This document shows, one piece after another, positions 26,141-35,372 of a DNA stretch of 64,000 bases; position 1 is the first letter of the stretch; each line of letters opens with the position of its first letter. The DNA comes from Paraburkholderia sprentiae WSM5005. GTDB taxonomy: Bacteria; Pseudomonadota; Gammaproteobacteria; Burkholderiales; Burkholderiaceae. Both the position numbers and the translations under genes were made by a program. Where the stretch lies: the NCBI RefSeq assembly GCF_001865575.2, contig NZ_CP017562.2, forward strand, positions 1 to 64,000, read 5' to 3'. The notes under the pieces were generated by a model. The model worked only from the letters and a program-made list of their open reading frames with translations, did no database searches and was not told the DNA's origin.

Positions 26141-26209
26141 TTCATGCTGCTTGCGCTAACCACCAGGCGCGATACAGAGGCGGCGCGCGGCCGCCATCCT
26201 GTCGAAGCT

Positions 26210-27364
26210 TCAGTGCGCCGCCGACGCGGTCTCCACCTTCTTGCCCTTGCCGGCGCGCGTGATTTCTTCGAGCTTGATCTCGACGTGACGCGAGAACACG
26301 TACTCGGCCGGACGCTGCTTGTCGAGCGGGATGTCCTGCGCGAACGCACCCGTCGTCTTCGGACCGCGCATGCTGACCTTCAATGCCTTCAGCGGATGCG
26401 CGACCGTGTCCATCACGGCCGTCGCTTCGAATCCGCAGTGGACCATGCAGTCCGCGCACTTCTCGTAGTTGCCGGTGCCGTACTTGTCCCAGTCCGTGGT
26501 CTCCATCAGTTCCTTGAAGGTCTTCACGTAGCCTTCGCCGACCAGATAGCACGGCTTTTGCCAGCCGAACACGGTACGCGCGGGATTGCCCCACGGCGTG
26601 CATTCGTAGGTCTGGTTGCCCGCGAGGAAGTCGAGGAACATGGCCGACTGGCTGAACGACCAGTTCTTGCCGTTGTTGCCGCGCTTGAAGATCTCGCGGA
26701 ACAATTGCTTGGTCTTGTCGCGATTCAGGAAGTGCTGCTGATCCGGCGCGCGCTCATACGCATAACCCGGCGACACCGTGATACCGTCGACGCCCATCGG
26801 GCCCAGCGTGTCGAAGAACTTCGCCACGCGTTCCGGCTGCGCGTCGTTGAACAGCGTGCAGTTGATGTTCACGCGGAAGCCGCGGCGCTTCGCTTCGCGA
26901 ATCGCAGCGACGGCCTTCTCATACACGCCTTCCTGCGACACCGAGTGATCGTGCGATTCCTTGTCGCCGTCGAGGTGAACGGACCAGACGAAGTACGGAT
27001 TCGGCTCGTAGTCGTCCATCTTCTTTTCCATCAGCAGCGCATTCGTGCACAGGTACACGAACTTCTTGCGCGCCATGATGCCCTTGACGATCTCCGGCAT
27101 TTCCTTGTGCAACAGCGGCTCGCCACCCGCGATCGACACGACCGGCGCGCCGCATTCGTCGACGGCCTGCAGGCATTCTTCCAGCGACAAGCGCTGGTTC
27201 AGGATCGGATCGGGATAGTCGATCTTGCCGCAGCCATTGCAGGCGAGATTGCAGCGGAACAGCGGCTCCAGCATCAGGGCGAGCGGATAGCGTTTGTTGC
27301 CGGAGAGATGCTGGCGCATGATGTATGCGCCGACGCGGACCTTCTGTAGCAGCGGAATAGACAA
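26210..27364 (-). CDS. hpnH: Adenosyl-hopene transferase HpnH (radical SAM)
   Basis: A 384-residue radical SAM enzyme that adds the adenosyl group of SAM to hopene, the first side-chain step toward bacteriohopanepolyols. The [4Fe-4S] motif is CNLACNGC (Cys38, Cys42, Cys45). A SPASM-like Cys cluster occurs late (YEKCADCMVHCGF). The TTG at 27364 is preceded by GGAGG five bases away, located just after the ispH stop; a GTG at 27385 has no ribosome site. It forms an operon with ispH. Confidence 0.94.
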   Translation of the reverse strand: MSIPLLQKVRVGAYIMRQHLSGNKRYPLALMLEPLFRCNLACNGCGKIDYPDPILNQRLSLEECLQAVDECGAPVVSIAGGEPLLHKEMPEIVKGIMARKKFVYLCTNALLMEKKMDDYEPNPYFVWSVHLDGDKESHDHSVSQEGVYEKAVAAIREAKRRGFRVNINCTLFNDAQPERVAKFFDTLGPMGVDGITVSPGYAYERAPDQQHFLNRDKTKQLFREIFKRGNNGKNWSFSQSAMFLDFLAGNQTYECTPWGNPARTVFGWQKPCYLVGEGYVKTFKELMETTDWDKYGTGNYEKCADCMVHCGFEATAVMDTVAHPLKALKVSMRGPKTTGAFAQDIPLDKQRPAEYVFSRHVEIKLEEITRAGKGKKVETASAAH

Positions 27365-27374
27365 GGCGTCCTCC

Positions 27375-28319
27375 TTAAACTTCACGTGCAGCGAGTGGTT
27401 GCATCAGTTTCGATGGCAACTTGAATTCGACTTTCTCTTCATGGCCCGCCATCGTCGTGACATCGACGGGCCCCAATGCGCGCAGCGCATCGATCACGTT
27501 TTCGACCATTTCTTCCGGTGCGGACGCGCCGGCCGTGATGCCGACCGTCCGCACGTTGGCAAACCATTCCGGCTTCACTTCGGAGCCGTCGGCGACGAGG
27601 TAGCTCGCCACGCCGCTTTCGCTGCCGATTTCGCGCAGCCGGTTGGAGTTCGAGCTGTTGGTCGCGCCGACTACCAGCAGCACGTCGACCTCTTTGCTCA
27701 ATGCGCGCACCGCAGCCTGGCGGTTCTGCGTTGCATAGCAGATGTCGCGCGTGTCGGGACCGACGATGTCGGTGAAGCGGCGCATCAGCGCGTCGATGAT
27801 GCCGCGCGTGTCGTCGACCGACAGCGTGGTTTGCGTCACGTAGGCCAGCGGCGTATCGACTTGCAACTCGAGCTTCGCGACTTCGGCCTCGCTCTGCACG
27901 AGCAGCACCTTGCCGGGAATCTGGCCGATCGTGCCTTCTACTTCGGGATGGCCGGCGTGGCCGATCAGGATCAACGTGCGGCCGGCGGCCACGTACTGGC
28001 GACCCTGCACGTGCACCTTGGTCACGAGCGGGCAGGTCGCGTCGAGCACGTCGAGGCCGCGCGCTTCGGCATCACGTTCGACGGTTTGCGCAACACCATG
28101 CGCGCTGAATATGGCGACGGCACCCTGCGGCACTTCATCGAGTTCCTCGACGAAACGCGCGCCCTTCTGGCGCAGATTGTCGACCACGTGACGGTTGTGG
28201 ACAATCTCGTGGCGGACATACACGGGCGCGCCGTGTTGCCGTAACGCACGATCGACGATTTCGATTGCGCGGACAACGCCCGCACAAAAGCCGCGGGGCT
28301 GAGCAAGGATGACTCGCAT
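27375..28319 (-). CDS. ispH: 4-hydroxy-3-methylbut-2-enyl diphosphate reductase IspH
   Basis: A 314-residue iron-sulfur reductase that makes IPP and DMAPP in the MEP pathway. The N-terminal [14 protein letters not shown] carries the first cluster Cys (Cys12). The other conserved parts are LDATCPLV, the cluster-proximal [12 protein letters not shown] and the mid-protein CYATQNRQ. A frame extension to 28439 is unlikely to be translated. Its stop lies 10 bp before the hpnH start, so isoprenoid precursor supply is tied to hopanoid elongation. Probably a second copy in the genome, given its position in the hpn locus. Confidence 0.93.
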   Translation of the reverse strand: MRVILAQPRGFCAGVVRAIEIVDRALRQHGAPVYVRHEIVHNRHVVDNLRQKGARFVEELDEVPQGAVAIFSAHGVAQTVERDAEARGLDVLDATCPLVTKVHVQGRQYVAAGRTLILIGHAGHPEVEGTIGQIPGKVLLVQSEAEVAKLELQVDTPLAYVTQTTLSVDDTRGIIDALMRRFTDIVGPDTRDICYATQNRQAAVRALSKEVDVLLVVGATNSSNSNRLREIGSESGVASYLVADGSEVKPEWFANVRTVGITAGASAPEEMVENVIDALRALGPVDVTTMAGHEEKVEFKLPSKLMQPLAAREV

Positions 28320-28833
28320 AAGTTGGCGAACTCCGACTAACGCGGGTTTCGAACAAGTCGTGGAACTGACTTTATCGCCGCGCTCATCTTGATTAGTTGA
28401 CGTCTTGAGCCCGGCGACGGGCCGGTACAGCAAAACCAAACGCGCATTCTAACGCTATCGGGGCCACTTTGCTTTTTGGCGCGGCCCATGTGTTGGGCGC
28501 TTGCCGCAGCCGCCGGGCCTTGCAAAGGACCGCGGCTGCGACCATTACGACGATGTAAGGCGCCGGCGCAAAAATGCCTGGCCAATGCACCGGCCACGCC
28601 CCACACTGCATCGCCTCGGCGGAACCCTTAAACTACCGATCCTTGCTGCGCGCGCCTGTCGGTATTATCTATCAGACGATGCACACTGCGGCCGATATCG
28701 CCGACGAAAGCGCCTGCAACGCCGCCCGGCCGCCTGCCCGTCTGGCGGACTACGATGTGTTCCGCGAGCGCGCGGTGCTCGATGTGTTCGACCGGTGCGT
28801 GGCGGCGGCGCGCTCAATAGAGGGTAATGCTCA
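28320..28833. other. Divergent region between ispH and hpnB
   Basis: 514 bp. A weak promoter match (TTGCTG at 28643, TATCTA at 28666, 17-bp spacer) points toward hpnB. An open frame from ATG 28679 could encode a 65-aa peptide that overlaps the hpnB start, but it has no ribosome site or recognised family. Promoters for ispH-hpnH must lie here as well. Confidence 0.4.
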
Positions 28834-30006
28834 ATGGTGGCGGTCCTGTTCGTTCTTACATGTGTTTCCCTGCTGATCTGGTGCGTGCTGGTGTTTGCAC
28901 GCGGCGGTTTCTGGCGTGCGAGTCCCGCCGCGCCGCTCGACATCGCTGCTCGCGACGCATGGCCGGCCGTAGCAGCCGTCGTGCCGGCGCGCAATGAAGT
29001 CGATGTGATCGCCGAGGCGGTCACATCGCTGCTCAGGCAGGACTATCGGGGCGCGTTGCACGTGATCGTAGTCGACGATCACAGCACCGACGGCACCGCC
29101 GAAGCCGCGCGTGCCGCCGCGTTACAGCTGCAAAGCCCGGAGCGCCTCACCGTACTGAGCGCGAAGCCCTTGCCGCCCGGCTGGTCCGGCAAAGTGTGGG
29201 CGCAGTCGCAGGGCATCGAGGCGGTGCGCACGCTCGATTTGCCCGCCGAGTTCCTGTTGCTGACCGATGCCGACATCGGCCACCCTCGCGAGGCGCTGAC
29301 GCAGCTCGTCGCTCGCGCGGAGGTCGAAAAGCGCGACCTCGTCTCGCTGATGGTCAGACTGCGCTGCGATTCGTTCTGGGAAAAGGCGCTGATTCCGGCC
29401 TTCGTGTTCTTCTTCGCGAAGCTGTATCCGTTCGCGTGGGTGAATAATCCGCGTAACCGCACGGCGGCCGCGGCGGGCGGGTGCATGCTGGTGCGCCGGG
29501 CGGCGCTCGAGGAAGCGGGCGGCATCGAGTCGATCCGCGCCGAGTTGATCGACGATTGCAGTCTCGCCGCCCGCATCAAGCATCGCGGCACAGGGGGCCA
29601 TCCGATCCGGCTCGATGTGGCGGCAAAGAGCGTGTCGCTGCGTCCTTACGATAGTTGGCGCGACATCTGGAACATGATCGCGCGTACCGCGTTCACGCAG
29701 CTGCGCTACTCGCCGCTGCTGCTCGCGGGCACGCTGCTCGGCATGGCGATCATCTATCTGCTGCCGCCGGTCGCGGCGTTGATCCTCGGGCCGCTCGGCT
29801 GGCCGGCCTGGATTGCGTGGGCGGCGATGTGCTGCGCGTACGCGCCGATGCTCGTCTACTACCGGCGCTCGCCGCTGTGGGCGCCGTTTCTGCCGCTCGT
29901 GGCGTTGTTCTATGTGGGCGCGACGTTCGCATCGGCGGTGCGTTACTGGCGTGGCAAAGGTGGGCAGTGGAAGGCGCGCGTGCAGGCACCGATGCAGGAG
30001 CGCTGA
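28834..30006 (+). CDS. hpnB: Hopene-associated glycosyltransferase HpnB
   Basis: A 390-residue membrane family-2 glycosyltransferase. An N-terminal helix (residues 3-22) precedes a GT-A domain with VPARNEVDVI, VVDDHSTDGT, LLTDADIGH (DxD-type) and AGGCMLVRRAAL. Three or four C-terminal helices follow (about 300-375). HpnB is associated with hopanoid clusters, probably modifying the polar head or a precursor; the exact substrate is unproven. It ends in a strong bidirectional terminator. Confidence 0.88.
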   Translation: MVAVLFVLTCVSLLIWCVLVFARGGFWRASPAAPLDIAARDAWPAVAAVVPARNEVDVIAEAVTSLLRQDYRGALHVIVVDDHSTDGTAEAARAAALQLQSPERLTVLSAKPLPPGWSGKVWAQSQGIEAVRTLDLPAEFLLLTDADIGHPREALTQLVARAEVEKRDLVSLMVRLRCDSFWEKALIPAFVFFFAKLYPFAWVNNPRNRTAAAAGGCMLVRRAALEEAGGIESIRAELIDDCSLAARIKHRGTGGHPIRLDVAAKSVSLRPYDSWRDIWNMIARTAFTQLRYSPLLLAGTLLGMAIIYLLPPVAALILGPLGWPAWIAWAAMCCAYAPMLVYYRRSPLWAPFLPLVALFYVGATFASAVRYWRGKGGQWKARVQAPMQER

Positions 30007-30045
30007 AAGTCGGCGATGGCCGATGCAACCCTCGGAAGCAGGCGT

Positions 30046-30072
30046 AAAAAAAGCGGCTCGGCCGCTTTTTTT
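30046..30072 (+). terminator. Bidirectional terminator between hpnB and the 184-aa gene
   Basis: AAAAAAAGCGGC pairs with GCCGCTTTTTTT around a TCG loop. It has A-run and T-run on the two sides, so serves both converging genes. Confidence 0.92.
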
Positions 30073-30089
30073 ACATCACCCGTCTTTCT

Positions 30090-30644
30090 TCACGCGTTGG
30101 TCAGCATCATGTACATCTGGATCACGATGTCCGGCGAGAACGTGAACGGCACCCAGCCGTGGCCGGTGTGGCGCATCACGAGCAGGCGGTCGCCGTTCGA
30201 CTGCTTCTGCACGGCCATCATCGGATTCTTCGTCGAGACGAATTGCCAGCCCGGCGGGATGCCTTGTGGCTGCTCCGGCGTCATCGACGCACGCGCGTTC
30301 GACAGCTCTTCGACCAGCCGGCTGATCTGAGCCGGGCGCAGCGCGACGGTCTGGTTGCCGATCGTCATCGTGATTTCGTCGCGCGCGGGGCGGTTGATCT
30401 CGAGCGTCGGCTGGAATGGCTGGGCGGCAGGCTCGGCGTTCGCTTCGGCGTTCGCTTCGGTGAGCGCGGTGGGTTCCGCTGCCGCGTCGGCCGCTGCGTC
30501 ATGCGCGGCGTGCTCCGCCGTCGCGGGCGATACCGCCGCGTCAGCGCTTGTCTCGGGAGTGTTCTCGGCCTGCGTGGCCACGACAGCCTGAATGAGCTGA
30601 TCGACGCCCATTTCCAGTGCGCCGAGCTGTTCGTGAAGATTCAT
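30090..30644 (-). CDS. Conserved hypothetical protein, 184 aa
   Basis: Begins MNLHEQLGALEMGVDQLIQA and contains an Ala/Glu-rich low-complexity stretch (residues 25-75). A conserved-looking C-terminal domain follows (IGNQTVALRPAQISRLVEELSNARA; PPGWQFVSTKNPMMAVQ). No signal peptide or membrane segment is seen. Function unknown. It lies between hpnB and hpnA, about 100 bp downstream of hpnA on the same strand. The start at 30644 was chosen over 30725 because the extra residues are Arg-rich and non-conserved in character. Confidence 0.65.
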   Translation of the reverse strand: MNLHEQLGALEMGVDQLIQAVVATQAENTPETSADAAVSPATAEHAAHDAAADAAAEPTALTEANAEANAEPAAQPFQPTLEINRPARDEITMTIGNQTVALRPAQISRLVEELSNARASMTPEQPQGIPPGWQFVSTKNPMMAVQKQSNGDRLLVMRHTGHGWVPFTFSPDIVIQMYMMLTNA

Positions 30645-30743
30645 GCGAGGTATCTCAGGTAGGACCCGCGATTTTACCTGCTGCGCGCGGGCTTGGACCC
30701 ACCGCCGGCGCGGGACTTGTAACAAAATGCTTACGGCTGCCGC

Positions 30744-31754
30744 TCAGCCCTTCAGATACCCCGCCTGCCGGAACCATTCGAGCGCATCGGCGACACCCTC
30801 GCGATACGGCCGCGCACGATACCCCAGCTCGCGTTGCGCTTTCGCCGAACTGAAATACATCTTGTTCTTCGACATCTTCAGCCCGTCGACGGTGACGAAC
30901 GGTTCGCGTTTGGTGAATTTGGCGACCGCTTCCGCGCCCATCGCGAGCGGATACAGAGGCCAACGCGGCAGGCTCAGCGTCGGCGCCTTGCGACCGGTCA
31001 ACGCGGCGATATCGGCGAGCATCTGCTGCAGTGGGAGGTTTTCGCCGCCGAGAATATAACGCTCGCCGATCTTGCCGCGTTCGAGCGCGAGGAAATGGCC
31101 GGTGGCCACGTCGTCGACGTGCACGAGGTTCAGCCCCGTATCGACGAATGCGGGAATCCTGCCGAGCGCCGCCTCGACGATGATGCGCCCGGTCGGCGTC
31201 GGCTTCACGTCGCGCGGGCCGATCGGCGTCGATGGATTGACGATCACCGCGGGCAGACCGTCCTCGGCGATCATGCGCTCGACCGCGCGCTCGGCGAGCA
31301 CCTTGCTGCGCTTGTAGACGCCGATCGCCTGATCGGCGCGAAGCGGCGAAGTTTCGTCGGCGGACTGGCCGGAACTCGTCACCTTCAACGTCGCGACGCT
31401 GCTCGTGTACACGATGCGCTCGACGCCTTCCTTCAGCGCCGCGCGCATCGTCGCCTCGGTGCCTTCCAGATTCGCGCGCTCGATCTCGCCAGGGTCGGGC
31501 GCCCACAGCCGATAATCGGCGGCCACGTGCAGCAAATAGCGCACGCCGCGCAGCGCGTTGCGCATCGACGCTTCGTCGCGCATGTCGCCGACGACGATTT
31601 CCGCATCGAGCGATTCGACGTTCTTGCGCGGACTCGTCGCGCGCACCAGCACGCGCACGCGAAAGCCCTTGCTCTGCGCGATGCGCGCCACCGACGAGCC
31701 GACGAAGCCGGACGCGCCGGTCACGAGCACGAGATCGCCCCTTTGTTCGGTCAT
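30744..31754 (-). CDS. hpnA: Hopanoid-associated sugar epimerase HpnA
   Basis: A 336-residue extended SDR / NAD-dependent epimerase. The cofactor loop VTGASGFVGSSVARI is at residues 10-24. The catalytic Tyr/Lys lie in VYKRSKVLAERAV, with a YTSSVATL strand before them. It is the HpnA family that accompanies hopanoid genes and may supply an activated sugar. The start at 31754 follows GGAAACAG; the frame extends to 31841 without support. It closes the hopanoid locus. Confidence 0.9.
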   Translation of the reverse strand: MTEQRGDLVLVTGASGFVGSSVARIAQSKGFRVRVLVRATSPRKNVESLDAEIVVGDMRDEASMRNALRGVRYLLHVAADYRLWAPDPGEIERANLEGTEATMRAALKEGVERIVYTSSVATLKVTSSGQSADETSPLRADQAIGVYKRSKVLAERAVERMIAEDGLPAVIVNPSTPIGPRDVKPTPTGRIIVEAALGRIPAFVDTGLNLVHVDDVATGHFLALERGKIGERYILGGENLPLQQMLADIAALTGRKAPTLSLPRWPLYPLAMGAEAVAKFTKREPFVTVDGLKMSKNKMYFSSAKAQRELGYRARPYREGVADALEWFRQAGYLKG

Positions 31755-31844
31755 TCTGTTTCCATTTCTTGCGTGACGGTCGACGGATTGTACGTGCCGC
31801 GCGCGCGAGATGGGCGTCGTCGAGCATGCTCGACGCGACACGAC

Positions 31845-31850
31845 TAGAAT
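31845..31850 (+). promoter_or_regulatory. Possible -10 element of the acylphosphatase gene
   Basis: TAGAAT lies about 40 bp before the ATG. It is part of a 12-mer CTAGAATGCCCG that recurs at 33654-33665 upstream of the RarD-like gene. No clear -35. Weak prediction. Confidence 0.3.
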
Positions 31851-31891
31851 GCCCGCTTGAAAGACTGTCAGGCATTCAAAGGAGGTAGGGC

Positions 31892-32185
31892 ATGGCCCCG
31901 GATCTGGATGAGCGGATCGAAACGTATTACGCGCGGGTGCGCGGCACGGTGCAGGGCGTCGGCTTTCGTCACGCGACGGTGCGCCAGGCGCACGCGCTCG
32001 GCATCAAGGGATGGGTTGCGAATGTGGACGACGGTTCGGTCGAGGCGATGTTGCAGGGATCGGCCAATCAAATCGACCGGATGCTGTCGTGGCTGCGTCA
32101 CGGACCGCCGGCGGCGCGCGTGACCGAGGTGAGCGGCGAGGAGCGCGCGACGGAAAAACGTTACGAGCGGTTCGAGCAGCATTGA
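31892..32185 (+). CDS. acyP: Acylphosphatase
   Basis: A 97-residue acylphosphatase that hydrolyses carboxyl-phosphate bonds. The catalytic Arg26 lies in GTVQGVGFRHATV and Asn44 in GWVANVDDGSVE. A perfect AAAGGAGG ribosome site precedes the ATG. A strong terminator follows, so the gene is monocistronic. Size and motifs are typical. Confidence 0.95.
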   Translation: MAPDLDERIETYYARVRGTVQGVGFRHATVRQAHALGIKGWVANVDDGSVEAMLQGSANQIDRMLSWLRHGPPAARVTEVSGEERATEKRYERFEQH

Positions 32186-32204
32186 GCGGAAGCTGCGCGA
32201 GTCG

Positions 32205-32246
32205 AAAAAGCGGCGCGCCGTCCGGAGGAGGGTGCGCCGCTTTTTT
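32205..32246 (+). terminator. Bidirectional terminator after acylphosphatase
   Basis: AAAAAGCGGCGC (32205-32216) pairs with GCGCCGCTTTTT (32234-32245). It separates converging acyP and the EgtD-like gene. Confidence 0.88.
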
Positions 32247-32288
32247 GGTTTGCAGCGTATGTGCCGCCGTTTGCCGCGTTCTCAGCGC

Positions 32289-33272
32289 TTAGCGCGCCAC
32301 CAGCAAACTCTCCGCAAATCCCCACTCATCCTCGATCCATTGATGGCTGCATACGAAGCCGGCGTCATTCGCGATCGCGGGTAATTCGTCCGCGCGATAC
32401 TTATGGCTGCTTTCGGTCCAGATCGTCTCGCCTTCCTTCAGCGACACCGTCAGCTGCGCGGCGCGCACGTGCGCCGTCATATCGCGCTTCGCGCGCAGAT
32501 GCATCTCGATGCTGCGCGCATCCGGATTGAAGCGCGCCACGTGCTCGAACCCATCGAGCGGAAAGTCGCCGTCGAGTTCGCGATTGATGCGCGCGAGCAG
32601 GTTCAGATTGAACGACGCGGTCACGCCGATCGCGTCGTCGTAGGCGGCGACCAGCACCGGCGTCGGTTTGATCAGATCGGTGCCGAGCAGCAGCGCGTCG
32701 CCGGGTGCGAGCATGTTGCGGATGTCACGCAGAAAACGCGTCGCCGCGAGTCTGCCGAAGTTGCCGATCGTGCTGCCGAGAAACAGCACCAGCAACCGGT
32801 CGCCGCTCGCACGGTGGCGGCTGACTTCAGCGAGGCCGGCCAGATAGTCGCGCTCATAACCGACGATCGAAATCCGTTCGATGTCGCCGAGTTCGCGCCG
32901 GCACAACTGCAACGCACTGCGCGAAATTTCAATCGGGCAGTAGGAAGTAGGGCGTTTTTTACACAGCGCCTCGAGAATGCGCCGCGTTTTGCGACCGCTG
33001 CCGCTGCCGAGTTCGGCGACCGTCACGTCATGCGGCAAATGCTCGACGATATCGGCCGCGTGCTTCGTGAGCAGCCGTTCTTCGGCGCGCGTGACGCCGT
33101 ATTCGGGCAATACGGTAATCACTTCAAAAAGTGCCGAGCCGACCTCGTCGTACAGATACTTCGACGGCAGCTCTTTCTGCGGCGTGTGGGTGAGACCGGC
33201 GTACACGTCGGCGGCGAAGGCGCGACGCAGTTCGGAAGGCGAGTTGCTAAGCGATAGGGCTGGCTGGGTCAT
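32289..33272 (-). CDS. egtD: L-histidine N-alpha-methyltransferase (EgtD-like)
   Basis: A 327-residue SAM-dependent methyltransferase of the EgtD/DUF2260 family. The motif VAELGSGSGRKTRRILEAL binds SAM, LLVLFLGSTIGNF is the family signature, and the start of the fold is KYLYDEVGSALFEVITVLPEY. EgtD makes hercynine from histidine, the first step of ergothioneine synthesis. The usual partner egtB is not adjacent. The start at 33272 has CTGGAG upstream. Function is likely from family; pathway completion is unknown. Confidence 0.88.
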   Translation of the reverse strand: MTQPALSLSNSPSELRRAFAADVYAGLTHTPQKELPSKYLYDEVGSALFEVITVLPEYGVTRAEERLLTKHAADIVEHLPHDVTVAELGSGSGRKTRRILEALCKKRPTSYCPIEISRSALQLCRRELGDIERISIVGYERDYLAGLAEVSRHRASGDRLLVLFLGSTIGNFGRLAATRFLRDIRNMLAPGDALLLGTDLIKPTPVLVAAYDDAIGVTASFNLNLLARINRELDGDFPLDGFEHVARFNPDARSIEMHLRAKRDMTAHVRAAQLTVSLKEGETIWTESSHKYRADELPAIANDAGFVCSHQWIEDEWGFAESLLVAR

Positions 33273-33830
33273 GCGGGCTCCAGTAGTCACATTCGATGAG
33301 CGGGATTACTGCCGGGCGGTGGCATGCGCGATACAACGCGGTTGAGGCATGCCGTGGGCGAGATGCGCGGGCGCGGTTCGTGGCGGCCTCCAAGACTACG
33401 CTCAGAGCTGCATTCGCCGACCCGGCTCGTGGCGATTGCGGGTTTCGTGCCGCTGTCGCGGTCATAGTCGCGGGTGATGCTGCCACAGCGAGCGGAAACT
33501 TTCTAGCAAGATTCGCGCGAGGCGATGACGAAGCGGAAATGGGCTTCGCTAGCCGCCGCGCATGAAGTTATGTTCTAGTGCATCGACGCGGGATGCGCAC
33601 GACTAATTGCAGTCGATTGACGAGAAATCGCAGGCCTTTGGCGAATATCCCGTCTAGAATGCCCGTTTCCCTGCGGTTTGCGCCACGGCTTCAGAACAAC
33701 AATGCAGCGTCCGCCGCCGTGCACGCATGGCCGCCTGCTCATGAGACATCGCATTCATGACGTCAACGAACGCCGCGCGCCTGGGTCGCGCGCCGCAAGC
33801 CCACGCGTCACACCGATCCCGGACCGCGCA
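33273..33830. other. Intergenic region upstream of the EgtD-like and RarD-like genes
   Basis: 558 bp between divergent genes. Open frames here have no recognisable family. TAGAAT at 33655-33660 may be a -10 for the RarD-like gene. No egtB remnant was seen. Confidence 0.4.
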
Positions 33831-34727
33831 ATGAATCACAGCGACATCAGGCGCGGGCTCGCGTTGTCGATCGGCGCGTCGGCGATGTTTGCATTGCTGT
33901 CCGCATACGCGACGCTGCTCAAACCGCTGTCGGGGCTCGACATCTTCGCATGGCGCATCGTATGGACCGTGCCCGGCGCGCTGCTGCTCGTCGCGCTGCG
34001 CAAGCGTCTGCCGATTCTGCGCGCGCTGGTCGTCCGAGTGGTCACGCAGCCGAAGCTCGGCGCCGCGATGGTCGTGGCCTCGGGCCTGCTCGGCACGCAG
34101 CTGTGGCTGTTTCTTTGGGCACCACTGCATGGGCGCATGCTCGAAGTGTCGCTCGGCTATTTCCTGCTGCCGCTCGTGATGGTGCTGGTCGGGCGCTTCC
34201 ACTATCACGAGCGGCTCGACGCGTTGCAGTGGCTCGCGGTCGCGTGCGCGGCGGTGGGTGTTGCCCACGAGCTGTGGGTGACAGGCGCGTTTTCGTGGCC
34301 GACGCTCGTCGTCGCGCTCGGCTATCCGCCTTATCTGATGCTGCGGCGTCGGATCAATCAGGATTCGCTCGCGGTGTTTACGGTCGAAATGGCATTGATG
34401 TTACCGGTGGCGGTCGTGTTCATCATCAAGGGCGCCTCGCTGCAAGCGATTGCAGCGCGTGCGGAAATGTGGTGTCTGCTGTTGCCGGGCCTCGGCGCGT
34501 TGAGCACGCTCGCGCTCGCTTCGTATCTGAAGGCGAGCCGTCTGTTGCCGGTCGCGTTGTTCGGCATTCTCGGCTACGTCGAGCCGGTGCTGCTCGTGTT
34601 CGTGTCGATCACGCTGTTGCGCGAAACGCTGAGCGCCGCACAACTCGCGACCTATGTGCCGATCTGGATCGCCGTCGCGCTGACCGCGCTGCATAGCGTG
34701 CGCTTCGTTCGGCTCGCGTCGAACTGA
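33831..34727 (+). CDS. rarD: EamA-family permease, RarD-like
   Basis: A 298-residue drug/metabolite-type transporter with about ten hydrophobic helices in two EamA halves. The first helix reads GLALSIGASAMFALLSAYATLL; FAWRIVWTVPG and GTQLWLFLWAPLHGRMLEVSLGYF are RarD signatures. The substrate is unknown (RarD is linked to chloramphenicol sensitivity in Pseudomonas). The ATG at 33831 begins the first helix; the upstream frame is Arg-rich and non-conserved. Confidence 0.85.
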   Translation: MNHSDIRRGLALSIGASAMFALLSAYATLLKPLSGLDIFAWRIVWTVPGALLLVALRKRLPILRALVVRVVTQPKLGAAMVVASGLLGTQLWLFLWAPLHGRMLEVSLGYFLLPLVMVLVGRFHYHERLDALQWLAVACAAVGVAHELWVTGAFSWPTLVVALGYPPYLMLRRRINQDSLAVFTVEMALMLPVAVVFIIKGASLQAIAARAEMWCLLLPGLGALSTLALASYLKASRLLPVALFGILGYVEPVLLVFVSITLLRETLSAAQLATYVPIWIAVALTALHSVRFVRLASN

Positions 34728-34741
34728 GCGGTGGCCCCCGC

Positions 34742-35281
34742 TCAGCGATGCGCTTCGGTCCGCTGCGCATTGATGCGCGTCGGCCCCACTTGCGCGTCGA
34801 TCGCATCGCGCATCTCGGGGCGCCAGCCGACACCGAACAGCGCTTCGGCGAGCACGAATAGCGGACCGATCAACAGGCCGATTACATCGTCGACGAACGC
34901 CGGCTTGCGATGTTCGTACGCGACGTGACCGACGAACTGAAACGCCCAGCCGACCACGAAGAGCCCGATGCCGGTCGCGAGCCACACGAGCGTCGCCTGC
35001 GCGGCGATCCACTCGCCGAACCCGACACATAACGCGGAGACGCAGGCCATCGCCGCGCCGAGCGGCACGTCGAGCGCCAGGTAGTAGACGGTCGCCGCGA
35101 CAAACAACAGCCACGCCGGCGACAACGTGATCGGGAACATCCCCGCGCCAAGCGACGGGCGGCTCAGCAAGACCGCGAGCGCGAGCACGATCATCGGAAT
35201 GCCGACGAAGTGCGTAGCGATATTGCGCCGGTCGCGATGGTAGGCCGCGTATTGCGTCAGTTGCTGCGTCAGCGTTCTCAT
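34742..35281 (-). CDS. Mpo1-like (DUF962) membrane dioxygenase
   Basis: A 179-residue membrane protein of the Mpo1/DUF962 family. The N-terminal YAAYHRDRRNIATHFVGIPMIVLAL has the conserved His and Asn-Thr-His residues. The fold continues with four hydrophobic helices and QFVGHVAYEHRKPAF with a second His pair. Yeast Mpo1 is an Fe(II)-dependent dioxygenase for 2-hydroxy fatty acid alpha-oxidation. ATG 35281 or TTG 35284 are both possible; AGGAG precedes them. Confidence 0.85.
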   Translation of the reverse strand: MRTLTQQLTQYAAYHRDRRNIATHFVGIPMIVLALAVLLSRPSLGAGMFPITLSPAWLLFVAATVYYLALDVPLGAAMACVSALCVGFGEWIAAQATLVWLATGIGLFVVGWAFQFVGHVAYEHRKPAFVDDVIGLLIGPLFVLAEALFGVGWRPEMRDAIDAQVGPTRINAQRTEAHR

Positions 35282-35372
35282 CAATGCCGCTCCTGTGTCA
35301 AAGTCAGCATAATCGCGGGCAGCGGATTTTCAAACCATCGGGTAGCCGACAATCAGCGACGATCGGGCACGA

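Noticed and set aside
28679..28876. 65-aa open frame before hpnB
   Set aside because: No ribosome site or family; it overlaps the hpnB start. Kept only as a note in the intergenic entry.
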